Numbered from the stretch's first letter, positions 36,492-44,895 are shown. The stretch: DNA of 64,000 nucleotides from Vicinamibacterales bacterium (GCA_041394705.1 JAWKHS010000014.1:62001-126000), one strand, 5' to 3'. Notes: generated from the letters alone by a model not told the origin. Numbers and translations are program-made.

Positions 36492-37874
36492 TCACAGCCC
36501 GAACCCGTTCTTGTGATCGCGCAGCGCCATCGGCACCCGGCCCTCCATGACGTACTGCGGGCCGATGTCGTCGAGCTTCGCCGTCCGCGTCTGCCGCATC
36601 ACCATCCGGAACTCGTCCATCAGGATGTCGATCACGCGCTCGACGCCCGCCTGGCCGAACGCCCCGAGTCCCCACACGTACGGCCGCCCGATGCCGACGG
36701 CGTCCGCGCCCAGCGCGAGCGCCTTGAAGATGTCGGCCCCGCGGCGCACGCCGCTGTCGATCATCACCGGCACGCGCCCCTTCACCGCGGCGACCACCTC
36801 CGGCAGGCTGTCGATCGTTCCCCGCATGCTGTTCTCGGCACGGCCGCCGTGATTGGACACGAACACGGCGTCGACGCCGTACTTCACGCACAGCTCTGCG
36901 TCCTCGCGCGTGGTGATGCCCTTCAGCACGAGCTTCATCGGCGTCGCATCGCGGAGGCGCTTGATGTACTCCCAGTCGAACGGATATCGCGGCCCCTTGG
37001 GACCGTCCACGCCCCGGTGCATGGGTCGCTGGTACCCAGGCTGGTGGTTGTGGCAGTTCTGGCAGAGCGGCTGGTCGTAGCGCCTGGTGCCGAGCGCGCG
37101 CGACGAGAGTTCGCGGTTGCTGCCGCCGAGCAGATCCACCGTCCACACGAGCGTGGGGCACCCCATGGCCGCGACCTTCTTGATCGTGCGCTCGGTGATG
37201 CCCCAGTCGGCGTTCGCGTAGAGCTGGAACCAGTGCGGTTCGCCGCGCGCCTCCATGATCTGCTCGTAGGACTGCGAGCTCTGGTGCGACTGGATCTGCA
37301 GGATCTTCCTGGCCTTCGCCGCCCGCCCGGCGCCGCTCTCGCCCTGCGTGTGGTAGGCCTCGAGTGCGGCCACCGGACACAGGAAGAGCGGCGTGTCCCA
37401 CGTGCGGCCGAGCAGGCTCACCTTCGTGTCCAGCGATGGTTCGGCGCCGAGCCGCCGGGGGCGGAGCATCAGGCGCAGGTAGCCCTCGCGGTTGGCGACG
37501 CGCGTCTCCAGGTCGTCCACGCCCATGTGGATGTAGGCCCAGTGCGGCGGCAGCGTGTTCGCCGCGGCTACGCGCTCGAAGTCCCACACGTTGATGGCCT
37601 CGCCTGGCGTCTCGACGAGCTGGCCCCCGAACTGGTCGTCGATGGCGCTCGCCCCCGGCAGCGTCGGCATCCCGCCGGCCTGCTGCTGGAAGCCCAGCGG
37701 TTCGCCGCACGACGTGCAGCGCGCGAGGGGCCCGGAGGTGTCCACCGTTCGCCAGGCATCGCCGAAGGCCGGTTCGGCCAGGGCAAGCAGCGGGCTCGCG
37801 GCCAGGAACTTCATGAACTGGCGGCGGCTCGCCGCGCGGAGGCTGTCGTCGGGATGGGGCCGTTCGGTGGCCAT
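36492..37874 (-). CDS. Tat-exported FMN-dependent alpha-hydroxy-acid dehydrogenase-like protein
   Basis: A 460-residue protein with a twin-arginine leader (ASRRQFMKFLAASPLLALA), a CTSC pair near residue 53, and an FMN-binding TIM barrel of the lactate/glycolate oxidase family. The catalytic-loop block reads VFVSNHGGRAENSMRGTIDSL, so the usual HGGRQLD is altered at the Arg-following residues. The phosphate-binding PVMIDSGVRRGADIFKALALGADAVGIGRPY is intact. Classical LldD enzymes are cytoplasmic; this one appears to act in the periplasm. The ATG at 37874 is preceded by AAAGGA at 7 bases. It is coupled to the YceI gene and lies next to a PQQ dehydrogenase. Confidence 0.78.
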   Translation of the reverse strand: MATERPHPDDSLRAASRRQFMKFLAASPLLALAEPAFGDAWRTVDTSGPLARCTSCGEPLGFQQQAGGMPTLPGASAIDDQFGGQLVETPGEAINVWDFERVAAANTLPPHWAYIHMGVDDLETRVANREGYLRLMLRPRRLGAEPSLDTKVSLLGRTWDTPLFLCPVAALEAYHTQGESGAGRAAKARKILQIQSHQSSQSYEQIMEARGEPHWFQLYANADWGITERTIKKVAAMGCPTLVWTVDLLGGSNRELSSRALGTRRYDQPLCQNCHNHQPGYQRPMHRGVDGPKGPRYPFDWEYIKRLRDATPMKLVLKGITTREDAELCVKYGVDAVFVSNHGGRAENSMRGTIDSLPEVVAAVKGRVPVMIDSGVRRGADIFKALALGADAVGIGRPYVWGLGAFGQAGVERVIDILMDEFRMVMRQTRTAKLDDIGPQYVMEGRVPMALRDHKNGFGL

Positions 37875-37919
37875 GTGGGTGTCCTTTCGCCGTTCCGGCA
37901 GACGAGCGCCTGACGCACG

Positions 37920-37952
37920 ACGGGGCCGGCCCTCGGTGAAGGCCAGCCCCGT
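37920..37952 (-). terminator. 12-base hairpin after the PQQ dehydrogenase gene
   Basis: ACGGGGCCGGCC and GGCCAGCCCCGT pair with one mismatch around a 9-base loop, 35 bases after the stop. No T tract follows. Confidence 0.5.
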
Positions 37953-37987
37953 GCTGTCTCTGTGATCCTGCCCGCGTCGTGCGCGGC

Positions 37988-40069
37988 TCAGGGCAGCGCC
38001 ATCGCGGTGTAGCCGCCGTTCACGGGAATGACGACGTACTGCTTGCCCTGGTGCATGTAGGTCATGAGGCCGTAGCCGCCGAGGCGCGGCGTGACGACGG
38101 CGCCCACGCGCTTGCCGGTCTTCTTGTCGATGGCGAACAGATTCGGCTTGTTGTCGGCCGTCTGACCCGTGGCCAGCAGGAGCGTCGAGGTCGCGGCCAT
38201 GGCGGGGCTGCTGCGGCGGCCCCAGTTCGTATCGACGTTGACGCCCTTCAGCAGCGGGTTGTTGCGGAACAGCTCCTGATCCCGCGTGGACATGTCGCCG
38301 TTCGGGATCATCCACAGGTGCTGGCCCGTGTTCATGTCGATGGCCGTGATGCGTCCCACGGGGCCCTTGAAGATGTCCGGGATCCCGCGGAGCGGATCCC
38401 CTTCCATCACGGGACGAGGCCGCGCCGGCTCGTGGGTGCTCACCCACTGGGCCAGCGTCGTGCCGGTCTGCTTGTCGTTGTCACGCAGCTTCGCGTCCTC
38501 GAGCGTCGTCGGCGAGCAGCCGCTCGTCGAAGCCACGAAGATGACGCCCGACGTCGGATCGGCCGCCGGCGGCCCGGTGATGTTCGCGCCACCGCCGCCG
38601 CCCGGGCAGATGTTCGCCGCCGTCCGGCCTTCCGCGTTGCCCAGGTGGACGGGCGGCTCGAACAGCACCGAGAGGAGATCCAGTTCCTTGGCGCGCGCCA
38701 GGGCCAGCTTCTTGATCTCGGGCGTGTAGTCGATGAGCTGCGCCTCGGTGCGGCCCTGCAGGTCGTACGGCGCGGGCACGGTCGGAACGAACTGCGTCTT
38801 CGACAGCACCTCCCCCGGGACCTTCGAGGCCGGCACCTGGATCTCCTTCATGGGCCAGATCGGCTCGCCCGTGTAGCGGTTGAAGGAATAGACGAAGGCC
38901 TGCTTCGTGATCTGGAAGACACCGGGAACCCGGCGGCCGCCGACGTTCACGTCGAGAAGCACCGGCGCCGTGGGCGTGTCGTAGTTCCAGATGTCGTGCT
39001 TGACGAACTGGTGGTGCCACACGCGCTTGCCGGTCTTCACGTCGAGCGCGAGGATGCTCGTGGCGAACAGGTTGTCGCCAGGCCGGAAGCCGCCGAAGTA
39101 GTCGATGGTGGCGCTGTTGGTCGGAATGTAGACGAGGCCGCGCGACGGGTCGGCCGACAGCGGCGCCCAGGACGAGATGTCACCCGACCAACGCCACGCG
39201 TCGTTCTCCCACGTCTCGTGGCCGAACTCGCCCGGCCGCGGGATCACGTTGAACTTCCACAGGAACTTGCCGGTCTTCAGGTCGTACCCGAGGATGTCGC
39301 CCGGCACGTTCTCGATGCGCGTCTGGTTGTAGCCCTGCTCGGCCGAGTTCCCGACGACGATCACGTCGTTCACGACGATCGGCGGAGACGACGACGTGAT
39401 GTAGCCGAGCTCCAGCGGCAGGCCCTTGGCCGCGTCGTATTTCTGCTCCGCCTGGCGCCACGGGCCCCAGTCGGCGATCAGGTCCTTCAGCAGGTCCACC
39501 GACCCCGTCTTCGGGAATCCGCTGACCGGCACCGACCCGCCCCACCCCTCGATCGGCTTGCCCGTCTTCAGGTCCAGCGCGTGCAGGAAGAAGCCCGGGG
39601 TCACGACGATGATGGCGCCCTTGCCGTTGATCTTCGTGTAGGCCACGCCCTTGCCGTGGTTCGAGCGCATCGAGTACTCGTGCCGCGGCGTGAGCGGCTC
39701 CTGGAAATGCCAGAGCGTCTTGCCCGTGGCCGCGTCCATCGCGACAACCGTGCGCCGGGGCCCGGAGACGGTGACGAGCATGCCCTCCACGTAGATGGGC
39801 AGGCCGCGCGCGTTGATCTCGCCGAGTTCCACACCCGGCGGCAGGTCCTTGCCGTCCCATTCCCACGCCACCTTGAGGTTGGCGAAGTTCGACGCCGTGA
39901 TCTGATCGAGCGGCGAGTACCGTGTGGAGGTGTCGCCGCCCGTGATCCCGGGCCAGTCTCCCTGCTGACGGGCGTCCCCTGGCAGCCCGGCGACGGCGAT
40001 CGCGACGATCACCGCCAGCACGCCGGCCAGGGCGTGCGGCAGCCAGTTCCGAGAGGTTCTCGTCGTCAT
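37988..40069 (-). CDS. Pyrroloquinoline quinone (PQQ)-type dehydrogenase, 8-bladed propeller
   Basis: A 693-residue quinoprotein with an N-terminal signal anchor (LAGVLAVIVAIAVAGLPG). PQQ propeller repeats of the type ALDLKTGKPIEGW, GYDLKTGKFLWKF, ALDVKTGKRVWHH, AIDMNTGQHLWMI and AIDKKTGKRVGAV are spread along the chain. DTSTRYSPLDQITASNF is the usual opening of the glucose/alcohol dehydrogenase group. There is no C-terminal heme motif, so electrons probably go to ubiquinone or a separate carrier. The substrate (glucose, alcohol or aldehyde) is not decided by the sequence. The ATG at 40069 is chosen as the start of the anchor; GGAG lies 11 bases upstream. Confidence 0.82.
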   Translation of the reverse strand: MTTRTSRNWLPHALAGVLAVIVAIAVAGLPGDARQQGDWPGITGGDTSTRYSPLDQITASNFANLKVAWEWDGKDLPPGVELGEINARGLPIYVEGMLVTVSGPRRTVVAMDAATGKTLWHFQEPLTPRHEYSMRSNHGKGVAYTKINGKGAIIVVTPGFFLHALDLKTGKPIEGWGGSVPVSGFPKTGSVDLLKDLIADWGPWRQAEQKYDAAKGLPLELGYITSSSPPIVVNDVIVVGNSAEQGYNQTRIENVPGDILGYDLKTGKFLWKFNVIPRPGEFGHETWENDAWRWSGDISSWAPLSADPSRGLVYIPTNSATIDYFGGFRPGDNLFATSILALDVKTGKRVWHHQFVKHDIWNYDTPTAPVLLDVNVGGRRVPGVFQITKQAFVYSFNRYTGEPIWPMKEIQVPASKVPGEVLSKTQFVPTVPAPYDLQGRTEAQLIDYTPEIKKLALARAKELDLLSVLFEPPVHLGNAEGRTAANICPGGGGGANITGPPAADPTSGVIFVASTSGCSPTTLEDAKLRDNDKQTGTTLAQWVSTHEPARPRPVMEGDPLRGIPDIFKGPVGRITAIDMNTGQHLWMIPNGDMSTRDQELFRNNPLLKGVNVDTNWGRRSSPAMAATSTLLLATGQTADNKPNLFAIDKKTGKRVGAVVTPRLGGYGLMTYMHQGKQYVVIPVNGGYTAMALP

Positions 40070-40159
40070 AGGCTCGTGCGCTCCAAGGAGGGGAGGGACC
40101 GAAAAACCGGCACAGGATGGACTGGACGCCCCTGGCTTGTCAACCGACGCCGGGCCCGG

Positions 40160-40188
40160 TTGCACGGGCTCTGTCGCGGTGGTACAAG
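40160..40188 (+). promoter_or_regulatory. Promoter of the RnfD-like gene
   Basis: TTGCAC (40160-40165) and TACAAG (40183-40188) with a 17-base spacer. The -10 ends 11 bases before the GTG at 40200, and no Shine-Dalgarno is present. Confidence 0.5.
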
Positions 40189-40199
40189 GCTGACGACTC

Positions 40200-41819
40200 G
40201 TGGCTTCGACCTCGCCGAGCAGGCGCCGGGCCCGCGGCCCGGCCGCGCCGCCAGGGCAGACGACGGATCCGGCGTCGCCCGCGCACGGGCTGGCGGCGCT
40301 CGCCACGCCCCTGGCGTTCACGGGCGGCCTGCTGGCGCTCAGCCTGCTGCCGCGCGTCCGCGCGAGCCGGTCGCTCACGCTCGCCTTCTGGGGAGCGGCC
40401 GCCGCGCTGCTCCTCTGGCAGGCGGCGCTCGCCGTGCGGTATCGGAAGACCGGCGTGGCGGGGTTCGTCCCGGCGGCGCCGCGGCCCCAGCACTACATCC
40501 AGCTGTGCTGCCACCTCGGGGTCTACGCCTACTGGGGCTGGTACTGGCCGCCGGTCTATCCCTACGCCACGCTGCTTGCCGCCCAGGTGTGCGTGGCGTA
40601 CGCGTTCGACATCCTCCTGGCCTGGACCCGCGGTCACCCCTACGCGATGGGCTTCGGCCCCCTGCCGATCGTGTTCAGCACGAACCTCTTCCTGTGGTTC
40701 AAGGACGACTGGTTCGCCTGGCAGTTCGTCCTGATCGCCGCCGGGTTCCTGGGCAAGGCGTTCGTGCGCTGGACCCGGGACGGCCGCCGCGTCCACGTCT
40801 TCAATCCCTCGGCCTTCTCGCTCGCGCTCTTCTCGCTGGCGCTGCTCGCGACCGGCACCACCCGGGTGACCTGGGCGCAGGAGATCAACACCACCTTCGG
40901 CCTGGGGCCGCACATGTACCTCGTGCTGTTCCTGATCGGCCTGGTGGTCATGTATTCCTTCTCGATCACGCCGGTGACGGCCGGCGCGGCGGCGACCCTC
41001 TTCGGCCTGAGCGCCGCCTACGCGGCCGTCACGGGCGTGCCGTACTTCGTGGACTCCGAGATCCCGACGGCCGTGTTCCTGGGCCTGCACCTGCTGGTCA
41101 CCGATCCGTCCACGTCTCCAAGGACGCCCCTGGGACGCCTCCTGTTCGGCGTGGCCTACGGCGCGGGCGTGTTCCTGCTCTACGCGCTCCTCGGCGCATT
41201 GGGCCTGCCCACCTTCTACGACAAGCTCCTCTGCGTGCCGCTCCTGAACCTCCTCGTCCCGGCGATCGACGGCCTCGTCGCGCGCCTGGGCGAGCGGTCG
41301 TGGGTCACGGCGCTGGGGCTCGAGCCGCCGCTCGGACGGCGCAACCTCGCCCACATGGCGGCCTGGGGCGTCTTCTTCGCCGTCATGACGGCCACCGGGC
41401 GTACCGATGGCATGCACGTCGGTGACGCGCTGCCCTTCTGGCAGCAGGCCTGCGCCGAGGGCCGCCCGACCGCCTGCCGCCGCCTCGTCGCGATCGAAGC
41501 CACCTACTGCGCCGACAATGCGGCCTGGGCGTGCAATGACCTGGGGCGGCACTTCGTGGAAGGCCGGATCGTGGAGCCCGACCCGGAGCGGGCACTGTCG
41601 TACTTCACCCGGGCCTGCGAGGGGCGCTTCCAGGCCGGATGCGTGAACCTCCTCGACGCCGACCCTCCGGCGTCGGCCGATCCCCGCGCGCTCGACCTGC
41701 GGCTGCTCGTCCGCGAGGGCGGCCCCAACCTGCTGGCCATGCCGGAGCCGGCGTTGTACGCCAGGGCCTGCCGCCATGGATGGACCTTCGCGTGCGCGAA
41801 GGCCACGGCCGCGCGATGA
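40200..41819 (+). CDS. RnfD/NqrB-like membrane protein with C-terminal Sel1-like repeats
   Basis: A 539-residue protein with about ten membrane helices. It carries two blocks typical of the NqrB/RnfD family: HVFNPSAFSLALF before a helix and LLVTDPSTSPRTPLGRLLFGV, including the site where FMN is attached through Thr (SPRT) in ion-pumping relatives. Stand-alone family members occur outside Rnf complexes. About 140 C-terminal residues are soluble and Cys-rich, with Sel1-like helical repeats (QACAEGRPTACRRL, TRACEGRFQAGCVNLL, ARACRHGWTFACAKA). No other rnf or nqr genes are near. The start is the GTG at 40200. The FGE-like gene overlaps its stop by 4 bases, so the two act together. Confidence 0.75.
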   Translation: MASTSPSRRRARGPAAPPGQTTDPASPAHGLAALATPLAFTGGLLALSLLPRVRASRSLTLAFWGAAAALLLWQAALAVRYRKTGVAGFVPAAPRPQHYIQLCCHLGVYAYWGWYWPPVYPYATLLAAQVCVAYAFDILLAWTRGHPYAMGFGPLPIVFSTNLFLWFKDDWFAWQFVLIAAGFLGKAFVRWTRDGRRVHVFNPSAFSLALFSLALLATGTTRVTWAQEINTTFGLGPHMYLVLFLIGLVVMYSFSITPVTAGAAATLFGLSAAYAAVTGVPYFVDSEIPTAVFLGLHLLVTDPSTSPRTPLGRLLFGVAYGAGVFLLYALLGALGLPTFYDKLLCVPLLNLLVPAIDGLVARLGERSWVTALGLEPPLGRRNLAHMAAWGVFFAVMTATGRTDGMHVGDALPFWQQACAEGRPTACRRLVAIEATYCADNAAWACNDLGRHFVEGRIVEPDPERALSYFTRACEGRFQAGCVNLLDADPPASADPRALDLRLLVREGGPNLLAMPEPALYARACRHGWTFACAKATAAR

Positions 41820-42661
41820 CACCGACGATGGCGCCGCGCCGCGCGGCCGCGGTGGCGGCCCTGCTGTTCGCGGCGGCCTCGGCGCTCCATTCGTCGCCCA
41901 TGGACCAGGCGCCACGCCCGGTGTTCGTCGAAATCCCCGCCGGTCCGTTCACGATGGGCGCGGGACCCGCGACCACTCCGGAAGCGTTCGCCAACGAGCG
42001 CTGGTCGGCGGCGGCGGAGGCGGGAACGCTCGACCTGCCGGCGTTCTACCTGGCTCGCCGCGAGACCACGATCGGCGAGTATGCCGCGTTCGTCACCGCG
42101 ACCGGCTGGACGACCGACCCGCGGGCCCTCGCCGGTCCCGACGACGTGCCGGTGGCGTTCGTGTCGTGGCCGGACGCCCTCGCCTACTGCCGCTGGCTCA
42201 CGCGCACGCTCGCGGCGCGGCCGCCGGCCGATCCCGCGTTGGCCGAGCGGCTGCGGAACGGCTGGATGGCGACGCTCCCGACCGAGGCGCAGTGGGAGAA
42301 GGCCGCGCGCGGGCCCGACGGCCGCCGCTATCCGTGGGGAGAGGAGGCACGGCGCGATCGGGCCCAGTTCGACGCGCCCGGCGTGGCGCCGGTCGGCGCC
42401 CACGCCTGCCCCGAGTGCGCGTACGGGCTGGACGACATGGCCGGCAACGTCTGGGAGTGGACGCGCAGCCCCAGCCAGCCCTACCCCTACGACGAATCGG
42501 ACGACCGCCTGCACCTCGACGCCGACGCGCTCTGGACGATCCGCGGCGGCGGCTTCGCCGATCCGCCGCGGCTCGTCCGCGGATCCGCGCGCGGCGCCGC
42601 GGAGCCCGGCGCCCGCCGCGCGTTCATCGGCTTCCGCGTGGCGATCGTCCCGCCACGCTGA
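41816..42661 (+). CDS. Formylglycine-generating-enzyme-family protein lacking catalytic cysteines
   Basis: A 281-residue protein with a signal-like leader and the FGE/SUMF1 fold: FVEIPAGPFTMGAGP, ETTIGEYAAFV, FVSWPDALAYCRWL, RLPTEAQWEKAARGPDGRRYPWG (positions about 150-170), the hallmark DDMAGNVWEWTRSP, and IRGGGFADPP to AFIGFRVAIV at the end. In active FGE, two Cys in the C-terminal region bind copper; here that stretch reads RLVRGSARGAAEPGARRAF with no Cys. It therefore probably does not make formylglycine. EgtB- and other non-oxidase members of the fold show similar losses. It overlaps the RnfD-like gene by 4 bases. Confidence 0.78.
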   Translation: MTPTMAPRRAAAVAALLFAAASALHSSPMDQAPRPVFVEIPAGPFTMGAGPATTPEAFANERWSAAAEAGTLDLPAFYLARRETTIGEYAAFVTATGWTTDPRALAGPDDVPVAFVSWPDALAYCRWLTRTLAARPPADPALAERLRNGWMATLPTEAQWEKAARGPDGRRYPWGEEARRDRAQFDAPGVAPVGAHACPECAYGLDDMAGNVWEWTRSPSQPYPYDESDDRLHLDADALWTIRGGGFADPPRLVRGSARGAAEPGARRAFIGFRVAIVPPR

Positions 42662-42692
42662 CGTCGGATTCATCGCCCGCGCCCGGTCGCAT

Positions 42693-42720
42693 CACCCTCG
42701 CACCCTGAGCCCCGAGCCCT
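42693..42720 (-). repeat. Four 7-base C-rich repeats (G-quadruplex motif on the minus strand)
   Basis: CACCCTC, GCACCCT, GAGCCCC and GAGCCCT give four C-runs spaced by 3-5 bases. The complementary strand fits the quadruplex pattern. The array ends at the first base of the -35 of blaI. Confidence 0.55.
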
Positions 42721-42748
42721 TGACATGTTATTTTTATAACACTACGCT
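42720..42748 (+). promoter_or_regulatory. Promoter of the blaI operon
   Basis: A consensus -35 TTGACA (42720-42725) and -10 TACGCT (42743-42748) with a 17-base spacer. The spacer holds the operator palindrome, so repressor binding would cover the promoter. The ATG is 15 bases beyond the -10. Confidence 0.75.
42726..42741. promoter_or_regulatory. BlaI operator palindrome
   Basis: TGTTAT-TTTT-ATAACA: perfect 6-base arms with a 4-base centre, filling the spacer between -35 and -10. A second half-site ATAACA lies at 42755-42760, just before the start codon. BlaI/MecI repressors bind AT-rich dyads of this general kind. Confidence 0.7.
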
Positions 42749-42763
42749 AATTCCATAACAGCC

Positions 42764-43156
42764 ATGGCCAAGCCCCCACACCACGCCCTTAGCCGCCGCG
42801 AACGCGAAGTCATGGACGTCCTCTACCGGCGCGGCCGCGCGACGGCCGCGGAGGTCATGGCCGAGCTCTCCGGCGCCCCGACCTCGTCCACCGTCCGCAC
42901 GCAGCTCCGCATCCTCGAAGCCAAGGGCGCCGTCCGCCACGAGGAAGAGGGCCTCCGCTACGTGTACATGCCGGCCGTGGCCCGGCAGACCGCGCGGCGC
43001 TCCGCGGTGCGCCACGTCGTCGAGACCTTCTTCGACGGCTCCGCCGAGCGGCTCGTCGCGGCGCTGCTCGGCGGCGAAGCCGCCCGGCTCTCGGACGACG
43101 AGCTCGAGCGGATCACCGAGATCGTCGCGACGGCGCGCAAGGAGCGGCGGCGGTGA
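42764..43156 (+). CDS. BlaI/MecI/CopY family transcriptional repressor
   Basis: A 130-residue winged-helix repressor. Helix-turn-helix elements are LSRREREVMDVLYRRGRATAAEVMAEL and TSSTVRTQLRILEAKG, with wing VRHEEEGLRYVYMPAV, followed by the dimerisation and cleavage region AVRHVVETFFDGSAERLVAALL. The family represses its own operon and is inactivated when a partner membrane protease cuts it. The start ATG has no Shine-Dalgarno. The operator lies in its own promoter. It overlaps the M56 protease gene by 4 bases. No beta-lactamase or copper gene is adjacent, so the signal may be envelope stress. Confidence 0.88.
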   Translation: MAKPPHHALSRREREVMDVLYRRGRATAAEVMAELSGAPTSSTVRTQLRILEAKGAVRHEEEGLRYVYMPAVARQTARRSAVRHVVETFFDGSAERLVAALLGGEAARLSDDELERITEIVATARKERRR

Positions 43157-44823
43157 CCGCCTGGATCGCCTGGTCGGCTCTGCGCGCCTCGGCACTGCTG
43201 GCCCTGGGCCTCATGGCCGCGTGGGGCCTCCGGCGCCGCTCGGCCGCGATGCGCCACTGGACGCTCACGGCCACGCTCGTCGCGTCGGTGGCGCTGCCTC
43301 TGCTGTCGCTGGTGCTGCCGACCTGGCATCTGTCGGTCGCGATCGGCGACGCGCCGGCAACGGCGCCGCCGCCAGCCAGCGTCGGCGGCGCGGTCGCTCT
43401 CGTGATCCCGGAACATGCCACGGCCGTGGCCGCGCCGGAGCCGGCCCCGTCGGGTCGCCCCTCGGCGCCGTGGCAGGCGCTTGGCTGGCTGTGGGCGGCT
43501 GGCGCCGCGCTGCTCCTGGCCCGTCTTGTGGTCGGGCTCCTGCGTGTGCGGGCGCTCGTCGGCGCGTCCACGCCGCTCGACGCGTCCGTCTGGCGCGAGG
43601 ACCGGCGCGCGCTCACCGCGGCGCTCGGCTTCGATCGCGACGTCCGTCTGCTGACGGCCGCGCGCCCCCTCGGCCCGCTGGCCGCCGGCGCGCACCGGCC
43701 GATCATCCTCCTGCCGCCCGATGCCGCCGAGTGGTCGGCCGCCCGCCGGCGCGTCGTGCTCGCCCACGAGCTCGCACATATCGCACGCGGAGACTGGCTG
43801 GCCCACGTCATCGCCGAGATCGCCTGCGCCGTCTACTGGTGCACGCCCCTGGCGTGGGCCGTCGCGCGGCGCGCCCGGGTGGACTGCGAACGGGCGGCCG
43901 ACGACGCCGTGCTCCATCTGGGGCTCGACGCCACGGACTACGCCAGCCACCTCCTCGATCTCGCCCGCGCGCTTCGTGCCCGGTCGCCATGGACGCCCGC
44001 GCCCGCCATGGCCCGTTCATCCAGTCTGGAAGGGAGAGTCCGAGCCATGTTGGATCCCACCACGAACCGTCAGCCCGCCTCTCGCACGCTCCGCGCGGCG
44101 GCCGTCGTCGGCTTGCTCGCCGCCGCGATCCCGCTGGCCGCCGCGGGGCCCCAGCCGTCGTACCACGAGTTCGGAGGGGTGGTCGTCGACGGGATGGGCC
44201 GCCCGATCCCTGACCAGGCCGTCGTGATGACGGACCCGGCGAACCGCACGAAGCACGAGGTGAGGACCGATGCCGCGGGCCGTTTCCAGTTCACGGGGCT
44301 GCCGGCCGGGGAGCAGCACGTGACGGTGAAGAGCCGCGGCTTCCGCGACCTGACGCAGCCGGTCCGGGTGGGCGAGCAGTCGGAGGCGCGACTGCAGCTC
44401 GCGCTGGGCACGCTCCAGGAGACGGTCCGCGTGACGGCGGGCTCGGCGGCGGCGCCGGACGACGGCGGGCAGGCCGCGTCGGCTCGGGCCGCGCGGGCGG
44501 CCGAGCGCCAGGCTCGCGCACTCGAGACCTGTCAGGCGGGACCGCCCTCGGCCGCTGGCGGCAACATCCTGCCGCCCATCAAGCTGGTGCACGTCGCCCC
44601 CGCGTACCCGGCGTGGCCGGCGGACGGGACGGTGACGCTCACGGCCGTCATCGACACACACGGCGACGTACGCGACGTGCGCGACGTCCACGGGCCTGAT
44701 CCCGCGCTGGAGACCGCGGCGGCCGACGCCGTGCGGCGCTGGAAGTTCACGACGACCCTGCTGGACTGTCAGCCCACCGACGTGGAGATGACCGTCCGGG
44801 TGAACTTCGTGGCGCCCCGGTAG
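43153..44823 (+). CDS. M56 (BlaR1-like) membrane metalloprotease with carboxypeptidase-regulatory and TonB C-terminal domains
   Basis: A 556-residue protein with membrane helices at about residues 10-25, 38-57 and 110-130. The gluzincin site is HELAH (205-209) within VVLAHELAHIARGDW, and another helix follows near 315-333. A carboxypeptidase-regulatory-like beta domain spans about 340-420 (GGVVVDGMGRPIPDQAVVM). A TonB C-terminal-like domain runs from about 470 (VTLTAVIDTHGDVRDV, ALETAAADAVRRWKF). The penicillin-binding sensor of BlaR1 is missing. It likely cleaves BlaI after sensing an envelope signal with the periplasmic domains. The start is GTG 43153, overlapping blaI by 4 bases (GTGA). 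Confidence 0.85.
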   Translation: MTAWIAWSALRASALLALGLMAAWGLRRRSAAMRHWTLTATLVASVALPLLSLVLPTWHLSVAIGDAPATAPPPASVGGAVALVIPEHATAVAAPEPAPSGRPSAPWQALGWLWAAGAALLLARLVVGLLRVRALVGASTPLDASVWREDRRALTAALGFDRDVRLLTAARPLGPLAAGAHRPIILLPPDAAEWSAARRRVVLAHELAHIARGDWLAHVIAEIACAVYWCTPLAWAVARRARVDCERAADDAVLHLGLDATDYASHLLDLARALRARSPWTPAPAMARSSSLEGRVRAMLDPTTNRQPASRTLRAAAVVGLLAAAIPLAAAGPQPSYHEFGGVVVDGMGRPIPDQAVVMTDPANRTKHEVRTDAAGRFQFTGLPAGEQHVTVKSRGFRDLTQPVRVGEQSEARLQLALGTLQETVRVTAGSAAAPDDGGQAASARAARAAERQARALETCQAGPPSAAGGNILPPIKLVHVAPAYPAWPADGTVTLTAVIDTHGDVRDVRDVHGPDPALETAAADAVRRWKFTTTLLDCQPTDVEMTVRVNFVAPR

Positions 44824-44835
44824 CCAGACCGTGCA

Positions 44836-44859
44836 GGGGCGGCCCGTCGCGGCCGCCCC
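44836..44859 (+). terminator. Hairpin after the M56 protease gene
   Basis: GGGGCGGCC and GGCCGCCCC form a perfect 9-base stem with a 6-base loop, 12 bases after the stop, followed by GGTTC rather than a T run. Confidence 0.55.
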
Positions 44860-44895
44860 GGTTCAACCCGCCTGGAGCGCGGCCGATTCCCAGGC

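Noticed and set aside
41816..42661. FGE-like protein as the maturase of the two sulfatase-like proteins
   Set aside because: It lacks the catalytic cysteines, and the sulfatase-like proteins lack a Cys or Ser to modify.
42764..44823. BlaI/M56 pair as an antibiotic-resistance operon
   Set aside because: No penicillin-binding sensor domain and no adjacent beta-lactamase; the beta-lactamase-like gene is 16 kb away in an unrelated operon without the operator motif.
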